Of a DNA stretch of 64,000 bases, positions 48,864-62,203 are shown one piece after another; position 1 is the first letter of the stretch; every line of letters starts with the position of its first letter. A program made the position numbers and the translations under genes. The notes under the pieces were generated by a model. It searched no databases and was not told the origin of the DNA. It saw nothing but the letters and a program-made list of their open reading frames with translations. This DNA is from Trichoplax sp. H2 (taxonomy: Eukaryota > Placozoa > Uniplacotomia > Trichoplacea). The DNA lies in contig NOWV01000014.1 in the NCBI GenBank assembly GCA_003344405.1, forward strand, positions 372,001 through 436,000, in the 5' to 3' direction.

Positions 48864-50661
48864 ATGGATCACAATGAAATGGGTGAAGGAAATAGCCATC
48901 AGGAGAAAATCTCCGATCCAGAAGATGGTCACGACCCGATCAAAGTCAACGCTAAACCTTATCAAATTGTCATGCTATGTTGTTTTTCAGCTGCTCTTGG
49001 AGTAGGCTATAGTGCCCAATCGGCTTATGTAACACCCATTTTAGCCCAGTTGGGCATGCCTTTACGTTACTTGACTTTTGTTTGGTGTTCTAGTCCTATC
49101 GTTGGCCTAATTACCCAACCTTTTATTGGATCCATGTCAGATGGATGCACATCAAAATGGGGTAGAAGGCGACCATTTATTTTAGCTTTTGCTATTGGCA
49201 TTTTACTCGGTCTATTACTAATCGGCTTCGGTCGAGATATCGGATTGGCTATATTGCCCGGTAAGACTAGTGTAGCTATCGCTTTAATCATTATAGGCAA
49301 TGGAATTCTTGATTATGGCTTAGACACAAGTCAAGGCCCAGCTCGAGCTTATCTGTACGATGTAACACCGGAAGGGCAAGAGCAACGAGCTCATAGAATT
49401 TGCACTATTTTAATGGGGTTAGCTAATGCTGTTGGTTATTGTATCTGTGCTATCGATTGGGATGAGTTATTTAGGCGTCAGGATGGTACCACTCCGATAA
49501 CATCCGTTCAATTTGTTTTTCTTATTAGTGGCATATTATCTACTATAGCTTTTATAGTTTGCTTATTTAGTGTTCACGAAATTCCTTTATCAAAAGCCAA
49601 CAAGCAAAAGCAGCTAAAAAGTCAACAAGACGTTACAGATGATAAACCTTCTTTACAGAACGATCACGATCAAGACGTTAAAGTCATTACTGAAAACGGA
49701 GAGAAAGACAATAAAGAAAAATCTGTTTCTTGCTTACGTTCTGTTTATAATGGATTTTTTCGATTGCCGAAGGAATTACTAGTTTTAGTCCTTATAAACA
49801 CACTATCATGGACTGGTTATATTACTTTTTTTGTTATCTACACCGATTTTATCGGTATCGAAATCTATAAAGGAGATCCTACAGCTGCAACTAATACTAC
49901 TGAATATGCATTATATACAGTTGGTGTGAAGACAGGTAGTTGGGCTCTTGTTGGCTTTGCTATTGTTACTGGAGTCTATGCATTAGCTCTTGATGTTATT
50001 GAAAGATACGTTAGTAAGTATTCCAACTTAGAATAAGGATTTTAAATATTATGATCGGTAGAACAAACATTTTATGCTCATAGACATAAATTCCTTTTTA
50101 CACAGGTGCTCGTATTTTGTTACTATTTGGATATGGAGGTGTCGGTGGTCTAGTGATTTTAATGTCACAAATTACTTCTCTTCCATTAGCTGTTGCTATT
50201 GGTTGTAGTGTTGGCATCAATTTTGCTACAATGTTTTCCATACCGTATGCCTTAGTAGGCGAATATCATGTTTATTTCAAGGTTGGTTTCACACTAATGA
50301 CTATACTATCAGATTTCTTGACCGTATTTTAATAAAATACTTATAATAACATGCTTTAATGATAATTTATATTGCCACATAGAATGACCCACGATGGAAA
50401 GATAGAGGTTTTGGCGTCGATTCAGCTATATTAAATTCTTGCTTCTATGTAGCTCAATTAGTCGTTGCATTCAGCGTAGGTGGTATCATTGAGGCTGCTG
50501 GAAGTAGAAACGCAGCCGTTTTATTTGGTGGAGTTTGCTATGTAGCTAGCGGATTAATGTCAATTGGAATAACTTCGGTGCCAAAAACCGAATGCGAAGA
50601 GACGGAAAGCGAACCAAAATCGCCCAAATTGCAAATGTTACAAAAAGAAACTTCTATTTAG
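48864..50661 (+). CDS. SLC45-type proton/sugar transporter C
   Basis: Intact paralogue of 534 residues. Exons 48864-50013, 50106-50281 and 50383-50661, with the same intron phases and the same 176-base second and 279-base third exon as B. KWGRRRPF at 98-105 has Lys where B has Arg at the first position. PARAYLYDVTPEGQ follows helix 4, and YTDFIGIEIYKGDPTAA lies in the second half. Most differences from B are conservative in helices and larger in the central loop (residues about 240-290), as expected if selection has kept both copies functional. It lies in the second unit of the 5-kb tandem duplication. Confidence 0.9.
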
Positions 50662-53595
50662 CTACTAAAATAAATGTAATAATCTATAGAGAGAATCTTA
50701 ACGCAGAGTTTTATCGCATCCTTTCATTGAATAGCACTAATATAACCAGCATCATTAACGCTAGCTGCTTGTTCTAAATGTAACTGGAACCCAGTATATA
50801 AGATTCCTGGCAGGAATAAAATTGGTAGTAAAAGAATATATTATCACCTGTATGGTAGTTTCAACTATGTAGAACAAATAGTACTGCTATTAAGCCATAG
50901 CAGTTTGGTCACCACCTGCTTTAATTTTTGAAAAAAATTAAAGATTATTGGATCATCATATCGAAATGATTTATGCTACTAATTTTGGTGTCGTCTGTGC
51001 GAAGCGATTACAATAATCGTTTAAGCTTTCGTCATTAATAATTACTGTAGCTGTTAAAATTATCAAGAGAAAAAGTTTAATGATCCTATTCTTTATTTTA
51101 TGTCACATTGGTCGAAAATATCATCATTAAAACTATTTTTGATCCGTATATTAAAGCTAATATAGCGCTCTTATTATTTGTAGCTCTTTCAACGGATGGA
51201 TGTTCACTATTCATTGCTTATTCTTAATTAAATGAAAACATTTTAATCTCTCTTGTCAGTACTTTCTACTCTAAACCACCTGTTATATAGTATTAGGAAT
51301 TAGTAAACTACTCCGAGATTTATTGATATCCAGATTAAGCATTCTAAAGACAATATTTTAGCAGACGAAATTTGATCTATATTTGTTTTACCTATAGCAC
51401 TGCAGACTGTGGAAATAGCCATATTCACAGCAGGATATGGCTCTAAGCTTGTCTGACTACTATTGTCTTAAGTTTGCAATCAGATTGGGATTGTACTCAT
51501 GATAATTTTAATTGACAATGCACTTCAACATCAACGCACTTATAGATTAGTACACGCAAAAATTGTTACTATTTGTAAGTTTGACTGGAATGATGGTTTC
51601 CATTTGCCCATCAGTCATCGAGTGATTCGTAATCAATATGATAACTGCCTTTAAATATCATAGTTGGTATAACTTGGACTACTTCAGCGGTCTAATTGTA
51701 AATCTAAAAATTGTATACTGTGAGATTAAGGTTTGCCAATACCGTAGTGTGTTACCTATACTTGTAATATATTATCCAAACCTTGTGTGCATCACTATCA
51801 GGTTCTATTACAAATAAGACCACGCTATTATGACTACTGTGGTATAAACTCAAAAAATCAGGCTAAAAGCTGTATTGTGATCAGTGACTTTTCATGTAGA
51901 TCGAAATAACATTACTAATTACTCATAAATGTATATACAAACAGTTATTGAAGGAGATTATTTAGTATTATGTAAATCGTGTACCCCAACTTTTTTATAC
52001 TCGTACAATGTAGATTAACACTAGTGCTTTCCTCATATGTATTTATGGATATGACGATGTAGTTGTTGCACTGAACTCTTTTCATTAATAATTAATTAAT
52101 GAATGCAGTATGCAAGCATGCCAACAACTACGGTATATCAATTGTAATTTTTGTATATTTTAACTAACTAAATACTTTGAATTAATGTTATATTATAGTA
52201 GAACAGAAGTTCTTTATTTTTATCCAAAATTTTAGTGTTCTATTGAGTACGTATCTTACGAATATATACCAGCTAGGTTAAATGTCCGACCTGATCGATA
52301 GAATATTGGTAGTGCAATTGTATCAGTTGCATGATAAGTAAAGTTTACGGTAGCATTAGCTGAACTGTTTTCTCGTAGTAATAGATTAGATTTCCTACGA
52401 AGCTATGCACATTGATAAAATATAAGCAAAGCAGTAAAATTGAATCTGTTTGTAGCTGGATTGCTAAATTAAATTTATTAAAAAACACTTTGATTCAAAA
52501 TCGTGAATAGGTCGACCTGTAATGCTAAATAATCCATTGGGGGATTGGTGAAGTCTTGCTAGGTGTCATTAAGGATTGGAAAAGCTGGATTGGAAAATAA
52601 TTGCATATATATAATGAGCAAGATACTTTGTAAAGTAGTATGCTGTAATACGAATCGTTAAATAGGAATGGCACCATTTACTATTTTATATAGATTCATC
52701 AATTTAAAGGATTCCCATCAAGTAAATGATATGGTGTAAAAATGTACATTTGCCATTCAATATGCACTAATTGTCTACTAATTCGAGCTAGTCGATCAAG
52801 GACGCGACAAATTTTTACTCAATCATCTTGAAGAGCATGATATCTAATTTGTGGTATAGGTTTTATACTACGGGTAGTATAAATTAATAAAATTAAACTA
52901 AAATAGGACATTTTTGTAATGATAGCAGTTGGCAGTTACCACAGCAGAGAGACGCAACTGTAGCTCAGCATGATTTCTGACGAAAAATGTAAGCATTAAA
53001 ACTTAATTATCTTGGAATTTTAAAGTTAAGATATTAATCATTACATTGCTATGACATCAGAAGCATACGGCTAGATAATTACAAATATGAAATCTATGAT
53101 AATAATTGATTGAAATATTTGCCTTATAAATGATTATAGATTATAGTCACTAAAGCAATTCTCTAGAATCTACATTAAACTACAGTATTTAAGTTTTAAT
53201 TTGCTATTGCTTGATGCAGTACATCATTACCTTTTTTGTCCTATACGGTATGCGAGATAATCTTGATGAAAGTTGAAATAGATTCTTTACTGGAAATTGA
53301 CTAAAATTTCTAACGTATATAAGTCTAACCAACTTTGAATAGAATAGTAGATGAACAAAAAGTATTATTAATGTCTATTTATATTTTTCATATTTTCAAT
53401 ATATGATTTATTAAATATATTTATTGTCTAGAACGTTGTCGGAACTGCTATAAACTGTACACCTGCTGATTTACTACGGCACTAGTTAGACTAAGCAGTT
53501 GTTGATATAGAATTTAATTTCTTAGTAAGGTAAAGTTAGACATTAAGGATTAGATAATCTTATTACAATTCTATATACTTGAGGGTAATTTAAGA
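50662..53595. other. Intergenic region between transporters C and D
   Basis: Up to about 51370 it is the 3' flank shared with gene B. Beyond that, AT-rich sequence without recognisable exons, including a (TTAA)n stretch near 52086-52100. Confidence 0.45.
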
Positions 53596-56500
53596 ATGAA
53601 AGAAGTCATAGACTTAACTGGCCAAGAATATGAAGATATTGGCACGAATATACTAAATAATAATACCGATAGCATTAATCAAAATGTTGCTAAAAATACT
53701 AGTTCTGGCGACGGCCAAGCTAATTTATTCAAGCTTGTTTCCCTACCATCATCAGTATCCGTTGCTGAAATGTACTTTGCCTTTCTCGATAATTATTGTA
53801 TACCTATAGAATTAATGTCTCATATTCCAGTTCAATTTTCCGCCATTTTCTTGTGTCTCTATTATTGGATTTTTTGCTTCACCATTAGTTTGCAATTCAT
53901 CAGATCTATGCACAAGTCGATTTGGACGACGAAGACCTTTTATTAATGGTATCCTTTTCGTTTCAATTTTTGGAGGCTCTCTGTCGACTTATGGTCGAAC
54001 GATAGGCCTATTAATTTGGCCACATCATTTATTGCTTGCACAAGTTATGGTCACTACTGGTTTAATTATTACTTACATCTACTCATTGCTTATGATGATT
54101 CCAGCCAGAGCTTATGTTATGGATGTTACTCCTGCCGATATGCATTCAACTGTTAATAGCATTATTACATTCGTAGCGGATATAGGAGGATTGGTAGGCT
54201 TTGTAGTTTATGGGTATGCTGCTTTTACTCGTATATTTTATTCGATTTTTTACTAGTAGGCTTCTATAGGAATCACATTTATTCCAATGCTCATACTAGC
54301 GACAATAAATATTTGCTTATTATTATAATAAAGGCTAGCGAGAATTCGTACGCGTAATAAATACTATACTCCATTTTTTTATTTTAAAACTAATATAGGA
54401 TTAATTGGAAGTCGACAATATTTGCTAAAATATTTGGAGATCAAATTTAAATTTCTTTGGTTGTGATAACTTTTGTTGCAGTTCTTATAATTTTTATCGT
54501 ATGTATTAGTTGTAAAGAGGCTCCACTTGAAAGAAGTGAACTAAAGGTTAATAATATTGCTGACTTCATTTCTGTCAAGAGGGATGAGGAGGAAGAAATA
54601 CTTTTAATACCCGTTGGCGATACCGATGATAGAACATTAACTCTCAATCAATTTTCATGTGATGAAGTACCGAATCGGATATCAACAAAGCCTAAATTAA
54701 CTCTTGAAGAAATTCGATCTTGGAATATTTTTTATCAAATTTATTACTTTACTTAAACCATGCCTAAAGAATCAGTAGTATTATCGATAACGAGCCTATT
54801 AGGCTGGTTAAAATTTTCTATATTCGCTGTATTTTATACAAATTTTATTGGTCAATCTATCTTTAAAGGTGATCCCAATGCAGCTGAAAATTCAACAGCT
54901 TTACAACATTATAATGCCGGAGTAAGATATGGCAGTTGGGATTTAGCGCTGTGCACTCTTGCCACTACACTTTACTCCATCATAGTGAGGCAATTGAGCT
55001 TTTATTGTAGTAAGTTAACCTTTTAAGCTATTGCTATATTTAGAATTTCGATCTTTTCCTGCATATTACTGACCAATCTGACATTTAAATTGTAAGTATA
55101 TCTTTCGTACCAAAGCCATTTATTCCAAAAAATTAAAATTTTTAAATTAATCTTACTTGATTACAGTACTGTAGACTAATACTCCTTAGTTGTGGAATAT
55201 CCGAGAAAGTAAAAATTACAATTTGAAAATAATTTAATTTATTATAGATATTAAAAATTGTTTAATATTCCTGTAGCAACCTAATTCTGGCCATAAGCTG
55301 TGCCATATTGTAGTAATACATGTTGATAGGATTAAGCATGCCAGCGATGGACATTCTAGAAATTAAGTTTCAGTCAAGCAATAAATCAACCTACCTTGTA
55401 AATTTCTGACTAGAAAGTAAAGTATCACAGTAGCGACCAATTAAAGAATTTGTATATCTGATCCAGCAATTACAGACCTTGATCCATTGCTCACAGCTGT
55501 ATGATGCCTTAATCGTAACTTTAATTAATCATAAGCAATCTTATAAACTTTTTACTCGCAATCCCAATAGCGTAATTTTAATTTATTCAATAGATGCTAA
55601 ATATGTCAATGCTGTAGGATTTTTACTTATCAGTATCGCAACCGTAGTCATGGCTTTCTTGGATAACGTTGTACCTGTCATATGTCTTGCTAGTATGCAA
55701 GGTGTTGGCTTTGCTTCCATATTTACCTTGCCATTTGCAATATTGGATTCGTATCGTGAATATTTCGTGGTAAATTTAAGCAATATCATCTGCTACTTTA
55801 AGTTGGTAAAGCAGTCTAAGTTAGCGGTTTTGGATATTATTATACAATCAATTCATTCATCATCATTATATTTAACAATTATCGTACTTGGTATATTATA
55901 GATTAAATGACTAGACTAATTATATTGAAATCTTATTTACTAAGGTAGCTGCCTTGGAGATATATCATACAAAACTACTTCGTTAATCATGACCATATAT
56001 TAATTAATGAAGGCATTACTTCACACAGTATAGATTAAACGTCCAGGTTTCATTATACTAATATTTAGTTCACTAAACTAGCTGTTTTTGATATATTACA
56101 CAAAACTACTTCGTTGATCATGATCATATCTTAATGATTACATTACTGGATATAGTGTCGATGCAATAATTGAGACTGATTATGTTGATATCTTAGTCCC
56201 TATGCTAGCTATTTTAGATATATTACATAAAAATACTTTGTTGATCATGAACGTGTGTAAATGATTGCATTCCTATACATATTATCAATGCATTAATTTA
56301 GACTTATTATGTTGATATCTTAGTCCCTGAGCTAGTCGTTTAGGATATATTATACAAAGCTACTTCATTGATTATGACCGCATGCTAATGATTGTATTAT
56401 TTGATATATTATACATGCAATAATCTAAACTGATCATAGTGATATCGTATTAACTAAGCTTGTTATTTGGATATATATAAGTACTTATATTATAAAATAC

Positions 56501-56958
56501 AACTTTCTTGATCATGATCGTACGGTCATGATTGTATTACTTAACGTATTATAGATGCAATAATTTAGACCAGTTATTTTGATATTCTTATCCACTAAGC
56601 TAGCTGTTTTGGATCTACAGTATATTGCTCAAAACTGCTTCATTGATCATGAGAGTTTATTAATAGTTGCGCTATTGATCATATCATGAATAGAATGATT
56701 TTAGGTTGATCCTATTTTTCATTAATATCTTATTCACGTAGGAGCGAAGGGATAAAAGATGGTTCTTGAGAGATTATGGAATAGATATCTCTATTCTTAT
56801 AAATTCATCTCTGTTATGCTTTATTATCATTGGCTTTGCCGGTAGAGTATTAATTGCAGTTACTCATTCTCCCAGATCGGCTATTGTTCTGTCTGCTGGG
56901 TGGCTATAGTGCTTTATGTGCTATTAGTTCTTTATTCATTTACGATATACCCGGCTGA
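53596..56958 (+). pseudogene. SLC45-type transporter D, decayed copy of the E type
   Basis: All four exons can be placed: 53596-54213, 54399-55009, 55594-55769 (176 bases, as in the paralogues) and 56742-56958. They use the E-type extra intron after helix 4. The frame is broken by a 1-base shift near 53854, TAA at 54448-54450 where E has CAA, TAA at 54754-54756, and another shift near 56901. Conserved pieces remain: FGRRRPFINGI (expected WGRRRPF, with the Trp now Phe), PARAYVMDVTPADM, YTNFIGQSIFKGDPNAAENS. Splice sites are still intact, so inactivation is recent, or several of the breaks are sequencing errors. Intron 3 contains a minisatellite. Confidence 0.8.
55910..56720. repeat. Minisatellite, about six units of roughly 110-130 bp
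   Basis: Diverged units share the order: GATATCTTA..CTAAGCTAGCTGTTTTGGATATATTA, then ACAAAACTACTTCGTTGATCATGA, then TAATGATTG, then GATGCAATAATTTAGACT. It fills intron 3 of pseudogene D just before the last exon. Confidence 0.85.
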
Positions 56959-59537
56959 ATCTCATAAAGCGAACACCTTTTCAATACAGATAGTTCGTTA
57001 GTAACTTCATCTTCAAAGATTTCTATCAATTAACAGTAATTAAATCCAAGAATTCATTCATTAAATGACATACTGTAGTAGCAAGAATCTGTTATAGAGT
57101 TAACATCAATAAATGTGAAACCGGAGAGTCGCTGTATTAATAAATTAATAAATATTACTTGCTCCATATCTATATAATAAAGCCATTTGATCGTATTTAA
57201 GATACGGCATACGAGGAATAAACTTGCAGGGTAATTTGACAAAAATGCTAACAATTGTTAGCTTCGTGATTATAAGACGATGCAGATCGTTACCTACATC
57301 ATATAAATGTAGGATTTTTTTAGCCATAATATTAAAATGTGAATTGAATAATTTTCGTATAGGAGAAGTCTTTCCTCCAAAGGACTGCAGATTGCAAATT
57401 ACACGCATAAAATTCAAGTACAGATCATAATTACTTTGTCTAAAAAGGCCTGCGAACAGCAGCTGTACGCATATATTTTAACGGTAGAATATAATTTACT
57501 CTTAATATACAGCTGTTAGGCAACAGATTGCAAATAAGGACCTAATATATCAAATTTTTAATGTACTGTACACTGAACAGTACAGCCATTGGAGCTCGAA
57601 AATTTTTAACTTACCCTAGCAGCTAATAAAGCATCAATAAGAGATTAATAAAGAAATTACTATTGCATCAACTAACATGATATATAGCACAACTCTGCGT
57701 TATGCCTGTGTCCAAATGAAATGTGTCCACACCAGCTCGTCTTAATTGACAATCGACAGTTTAAAGCCGCAAAACCAGAATGCAGAGATGACAGCTGATT
57801 TTATACGCTGTTCCCACCATGTAAACTGCGTAAAAAATCAACAAATGTAGCTGAAATTGTAAGCTATTAGCAATGCTGAAAAGAAAAATCCAATACCTGA
57901 TAAAAGTAATCTAAGTTAGTTGGGCTATTTTCTGAAAGAAGGCGTCAGATTACGCAGAAATGTGCAAGAAGAATTTAAATTATATCTATCAGGTGGTATG
58001 CCATTTTCGATACTATAGGTCATCCGCCATATGGTACAAGAGCATTAGCTGGTAATCATTATGAGGTCAATATGAATCTATTTAACTCGAATAGAAATGC
58101 ATTTCATGGTATATTAAGATAAGGAATATGGATTAATTTTTAGTACTTCATATATCTTTCGTAAAAAGCGAGTTTTTTGTAACAATTAGAAAGATCTAGG
58201 GTTTATCAGTTACAGCAAGAAATTGATTTTGTTTCTTTTAGACTAATGATATGGGATTCAGTTCGATATGTGTGAGAGCAGTAAATTACTACCTAAACTT
58301 ATTCTATCTTGCTCCTTTTGATTAGCATTATTTGAAGCTTATTTTTTAATAAGATTGGAAGGGTAACATTGATATAAAGTACTGCAGAATGTTATTTAAT
58401 GTCGTACTAAGAAGAAACAAGAAATCTTCTTTTTATATTTAATTTAGGCTTCAGTTATTTATGTAGGCACTTTTAGAGAGCTACTGTATCATTTACAGAT
58501 ATTTATGTATATAATAATAAGGATAGAATAACTAAAATAACTTGATCACCTTGGCCTTGATAATATCCCAAGAACGAAAAGGTTATCTGATTATAATAGA
58601 AAATGACAAATAGGTGATGGAAACTTACTACTAATATCATGAATCGCTAGAAATGTACCGGTATTCTTCTGGTGGTCCGTGCTAATGCTCGATTACCATG
58701 AGGAAGCAGTAATTGAGTGTGTGGGATCAAATGCTTTAATGCCATTAAAGCATGCAATTAAAGCCGATCCGCTAATTCTATTAGACTAATGATGTTATGA
58801 AGTTGTATAAATAGAACTATTGCTACATGATAGTTCGTGCTGCTATAATACTGCACGTTTCCTGTTGTTTTCTAAGGATGACATCCTTCAAATCCATGCA
58901 AATTTTTAATCATTAATTAGTTAAGTAAATCCGTATAGTTTCCGTTATCTTCTTCAATAGTGTAATATCATAACTTATTTTTAATGATCCTTCAGTATTG
59001 ATTTCCTAATATCATGATATAGCATTAGTGAAGATGCAGGCTTGAATGCCTGTATAGAAATGCAATTCTTTAATTATACAAGCTGCCGGTGATTTTATAA
59101 TTCATACGCGCTTAATCTTATCCAAATTAGAATGACTTAATCAGTAATGCTAAACAGACACATTGCTCTTAATATTCTCTAGCAGTAATATCATTATCTA
59201 ATGTCATGATCTCGTGGTATAGCACCACTAAAGGAAATAGGTTGTCATATCTAAGTAAAAATTATGTAATACTTCTTCATATCTAGTGATGTATAATTCA
59301 AAAGGAAAACAAAAATTGATTACATTAAAGCTCTGCGTGATATATTAATCACTGATCTATTTATACCTGCGTGATGTATAATATATGATCAGGTACAAAT
59401 ACCCCCAATAGAGATTTCCAGGTAAGCTTAATCAAACGGTTCGAAGATATTCGCTATGCCAATGCTGATTTTACTCTAATCAAAGTAAAGTTTCATTGTC
59501 TACGTTAAAATTGGCACGACTGTGATCTGTCTACAAA
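56959..59537. other. Intergenic region upstream of transporter E
   Basis: No intact gene. Short coding-like but stop-interrupted stretches occur near 57960-58070 and 58540-58790. I could not build a phased exon set or recognise a family. Confidence 0.4.
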
Positions 59538-62203
59538 ATGGAATCTCGATCTAACTGTAATAGCCATCGATTGACAAGGAATAAATTGGAAGCCATCAGA
59601 AATCGATCTCAGATGGTCGAAAATGATGAAGAAGAACGATTGATAGATCAAGGGACTACTATCAAGTTTTTTGGCTATCGCTTAGTTATGCTATCGGCTT
59701 CTAGTTCTGTTATTGAGCTTTCTTTCGCTATTGAAGCCGTTAATGCGATACCAGCATTGCTACAATTAGGTGTCCCAGTAGAATTCGCAGCTTATTTATG
59801 GTGTATTAGTCCACTGTTGGGTTTTCTAATACAGCCCTACTTGGGTTATTTATCAGACACTTGTACCTCTTCTTGGGGACGCCGGCGTCCTTTTATGATC
59901 ATTTACTTTCTGTTGATGTCAATAGGTCTTGGAATAGCAGCTTTTAGCACCAATATTGGCTATGCTATTGATTCTAATCATAGCAAAGTGGCTATAGCCT
60001 TTGCCTTCGTTGGCTTTACTTTGTTAGATTTCTTCCGTAACTCATTGGAAGTCGTATCGCGAGCTTACCTAATGGATGCAAGCACCGATCATTTTCAGCA
60101 ATTGGCTAATAGCATCTTTACAATTATGGCAGCTAATGGCGGTATCTTGTGCTATGCTATCAACGGGTACTTTTAATAGGAAAAATGAAATTATATTTAA
60201 TACGTTTCTTAAATAGTAAGACGCATATATCTCTAAGTAATGAAATTATACTGATTGATTGTTTCATGCTTACGACAGCACATAGTTTAGGATATTAGGA
60301 CATACGCGTATATGAATCGAATTTTAGAATTAAATAGTTCTTGCCTATTTTCCAATAGTCTGAATATCAATTTATATGCAAAAAGCATTTAGGGAACGTT
60401 GATGATACGTTTTGAATATGAAAAAATGTTTACTTTGTAGTTCAGGTCAATTCTAAATTCAGAGGTTATAATGCTTTGCGGCCGGATATACGCGTAGATA
60501 TAAAATGATACCGTAGGCGATTATTGAAAGATAGATCTAGATAATTGCTGATATCCGATGATATATTATAACTCTGTCTTTATAAGTGCAAATAATTCGT
60601 CTAGTTCTCATTAACAATAATTTCTCCACTACTAGGATGAATTTGTTTAATTGTTTGATTAATCAACCTAGCGTTTTCTAGGAAGAGATAGCGATTAAAA
60701 TAGCATGATATTAGCTTATAATTCCTTGTATAGCATATATATTCAGCCTAAAGATTCTTTTTTCTATTATAGTCCCTTGCTTTACCTTAAATTGATCATT
60801 TTTAACGTTTATCTTGATAGGATTAGTTGGAAATATTCGCTAGGAAAATTTGTTGGTGGTCAATTTCAAGCTGTAGGTACGATCTGTTTGATCTTGATGA
60901 CCATCATGATGGCAACATCTTTAATTAGTATGCCTGAAAAGTTAAGCTATGCCGGATGCCATACTAATCAGGGTAGTCGAAGTAGTATAGCTAGTAACAT
61001 TGACGATAGTTACTCTGATGGCGAATCCGATATTTCTCTCTCTCTTTCGCAACATTCTCATCCATCATCGATCATTCGACTTCAACGCTACACTGCTCAT
61101 CATTCACACTATTTCAAAGTAAAAGAAATCTATAGTTCGATTATTGGCATGCCCCATGAATTACGTAAATTAAGTTTAACCTGCTTTCTTGGATGGTCGT
61201 CTTTCCTTAATTTCCTAATTTATTACACCGACTATGTCGGTCAAGAAATTTATAATGGCGATCCTACAGCACCCATCAATTCTACATCGCACCATCTTTA
61301 CATACAAGGGGTTATGACAGCGTCATGGGGATTAATTGGTTATATGCTTGTCTCTGTCATCTATTCGTTTATGATAGAAAGTATTATTATTCAATTCGGT
61401 AGGATAAACAAAAATTGCGTAGCTCTACAAAGTTCAGTAGCTGTTTTCGTTTTAAATAGTCTGCTATTTTCTTTATCGACATTGACTAACACTACATTGC
61501 ATATTTATTGCAGGCCCAGCTGTAACATTTAGTTGCAGCTTTGCCGTTGTAGGATTGGCAATAGGCATCATGACCACTTTAGATTCTGTAGCACCTGCTA
61601 TTACGTTAGCCGCCTTTCAAGGCATTTCTTTTGCTATTAACTATAGTGTTTCCTATGCTTTACTAGGCGAATATCATAAATACTTTAAGGTGAGAATAGA
61701 ATATCACTAGAATAACTAATCCATTATTATACTACTCGTACATAACATGAGTATTTACTATATTTTGTTATATATCAATATACACGTATATGCTAAAACC
61801 TGAATCCTGGCTATTATACATAATAGCCGGGATTCGGGTTTTAGCCTTACCATACGATACTAGTAGATATGTTTAATTATTAATTCTAATTATTTTCATT
61901 CCGCATATTTCTGTCTAATACATCATTATAACTCGTATTTTACTCACTCTTAATACAAATTTCAATTCTTTGTGGCAATAGGAAGAAGAGGATTCACGTT
62001 GGGAACATCGAGAATTTGGAATTGACATTTCTATCCTACTACTATGCATGTATCTTGCACAAATTTTGGTCGCTTTTGTGACTGGAGCTATCATTTATGC
62101 TACCAATTCGCCCATTACACCGATGATTATGTCTAGTATTTCAGCTTTATGTTGTGCTATTGCTGCTGCCTTTTTAGATCGTGTACCTATTAATAAGTTC
62201 TAA
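59538..62203 (+). CDS. SLC45-type proton/sugar transporter E
   Basis: Intact divergent member of 534 residues. Exons 59538-60166, 60821-61398, 61514-61689 and 61982-62203, with intron phases 2, 1 and 0. SWGRRRPF at 112-119 marks the helix 2-3 loop. SRAYLMDAST follows helix 4, and YTDYVGQEIYNGDPTAPINS is in the second half. The central loop carries Ser-rich and His-rich segments (DISLSLSQHSHPSS). The final exon begins EEEDSRWEHREFGID, matching NDPRWKSRGFGFD of B. The stop-free runs visible here extend into introns: the reading to 60176 ends in intron 1, and the run starting at 60705 begins inside it. The extra phase-2 intron separates E and D from A, B and C. Confidence 0.88.

Noticed and set aside
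58540-58790. Coding-like stretch (for example DHLGLDNIPRTKRLSDYN)
   Set aside because: Interrupted by stops, no splice-compatible continuation, and no family recognised.
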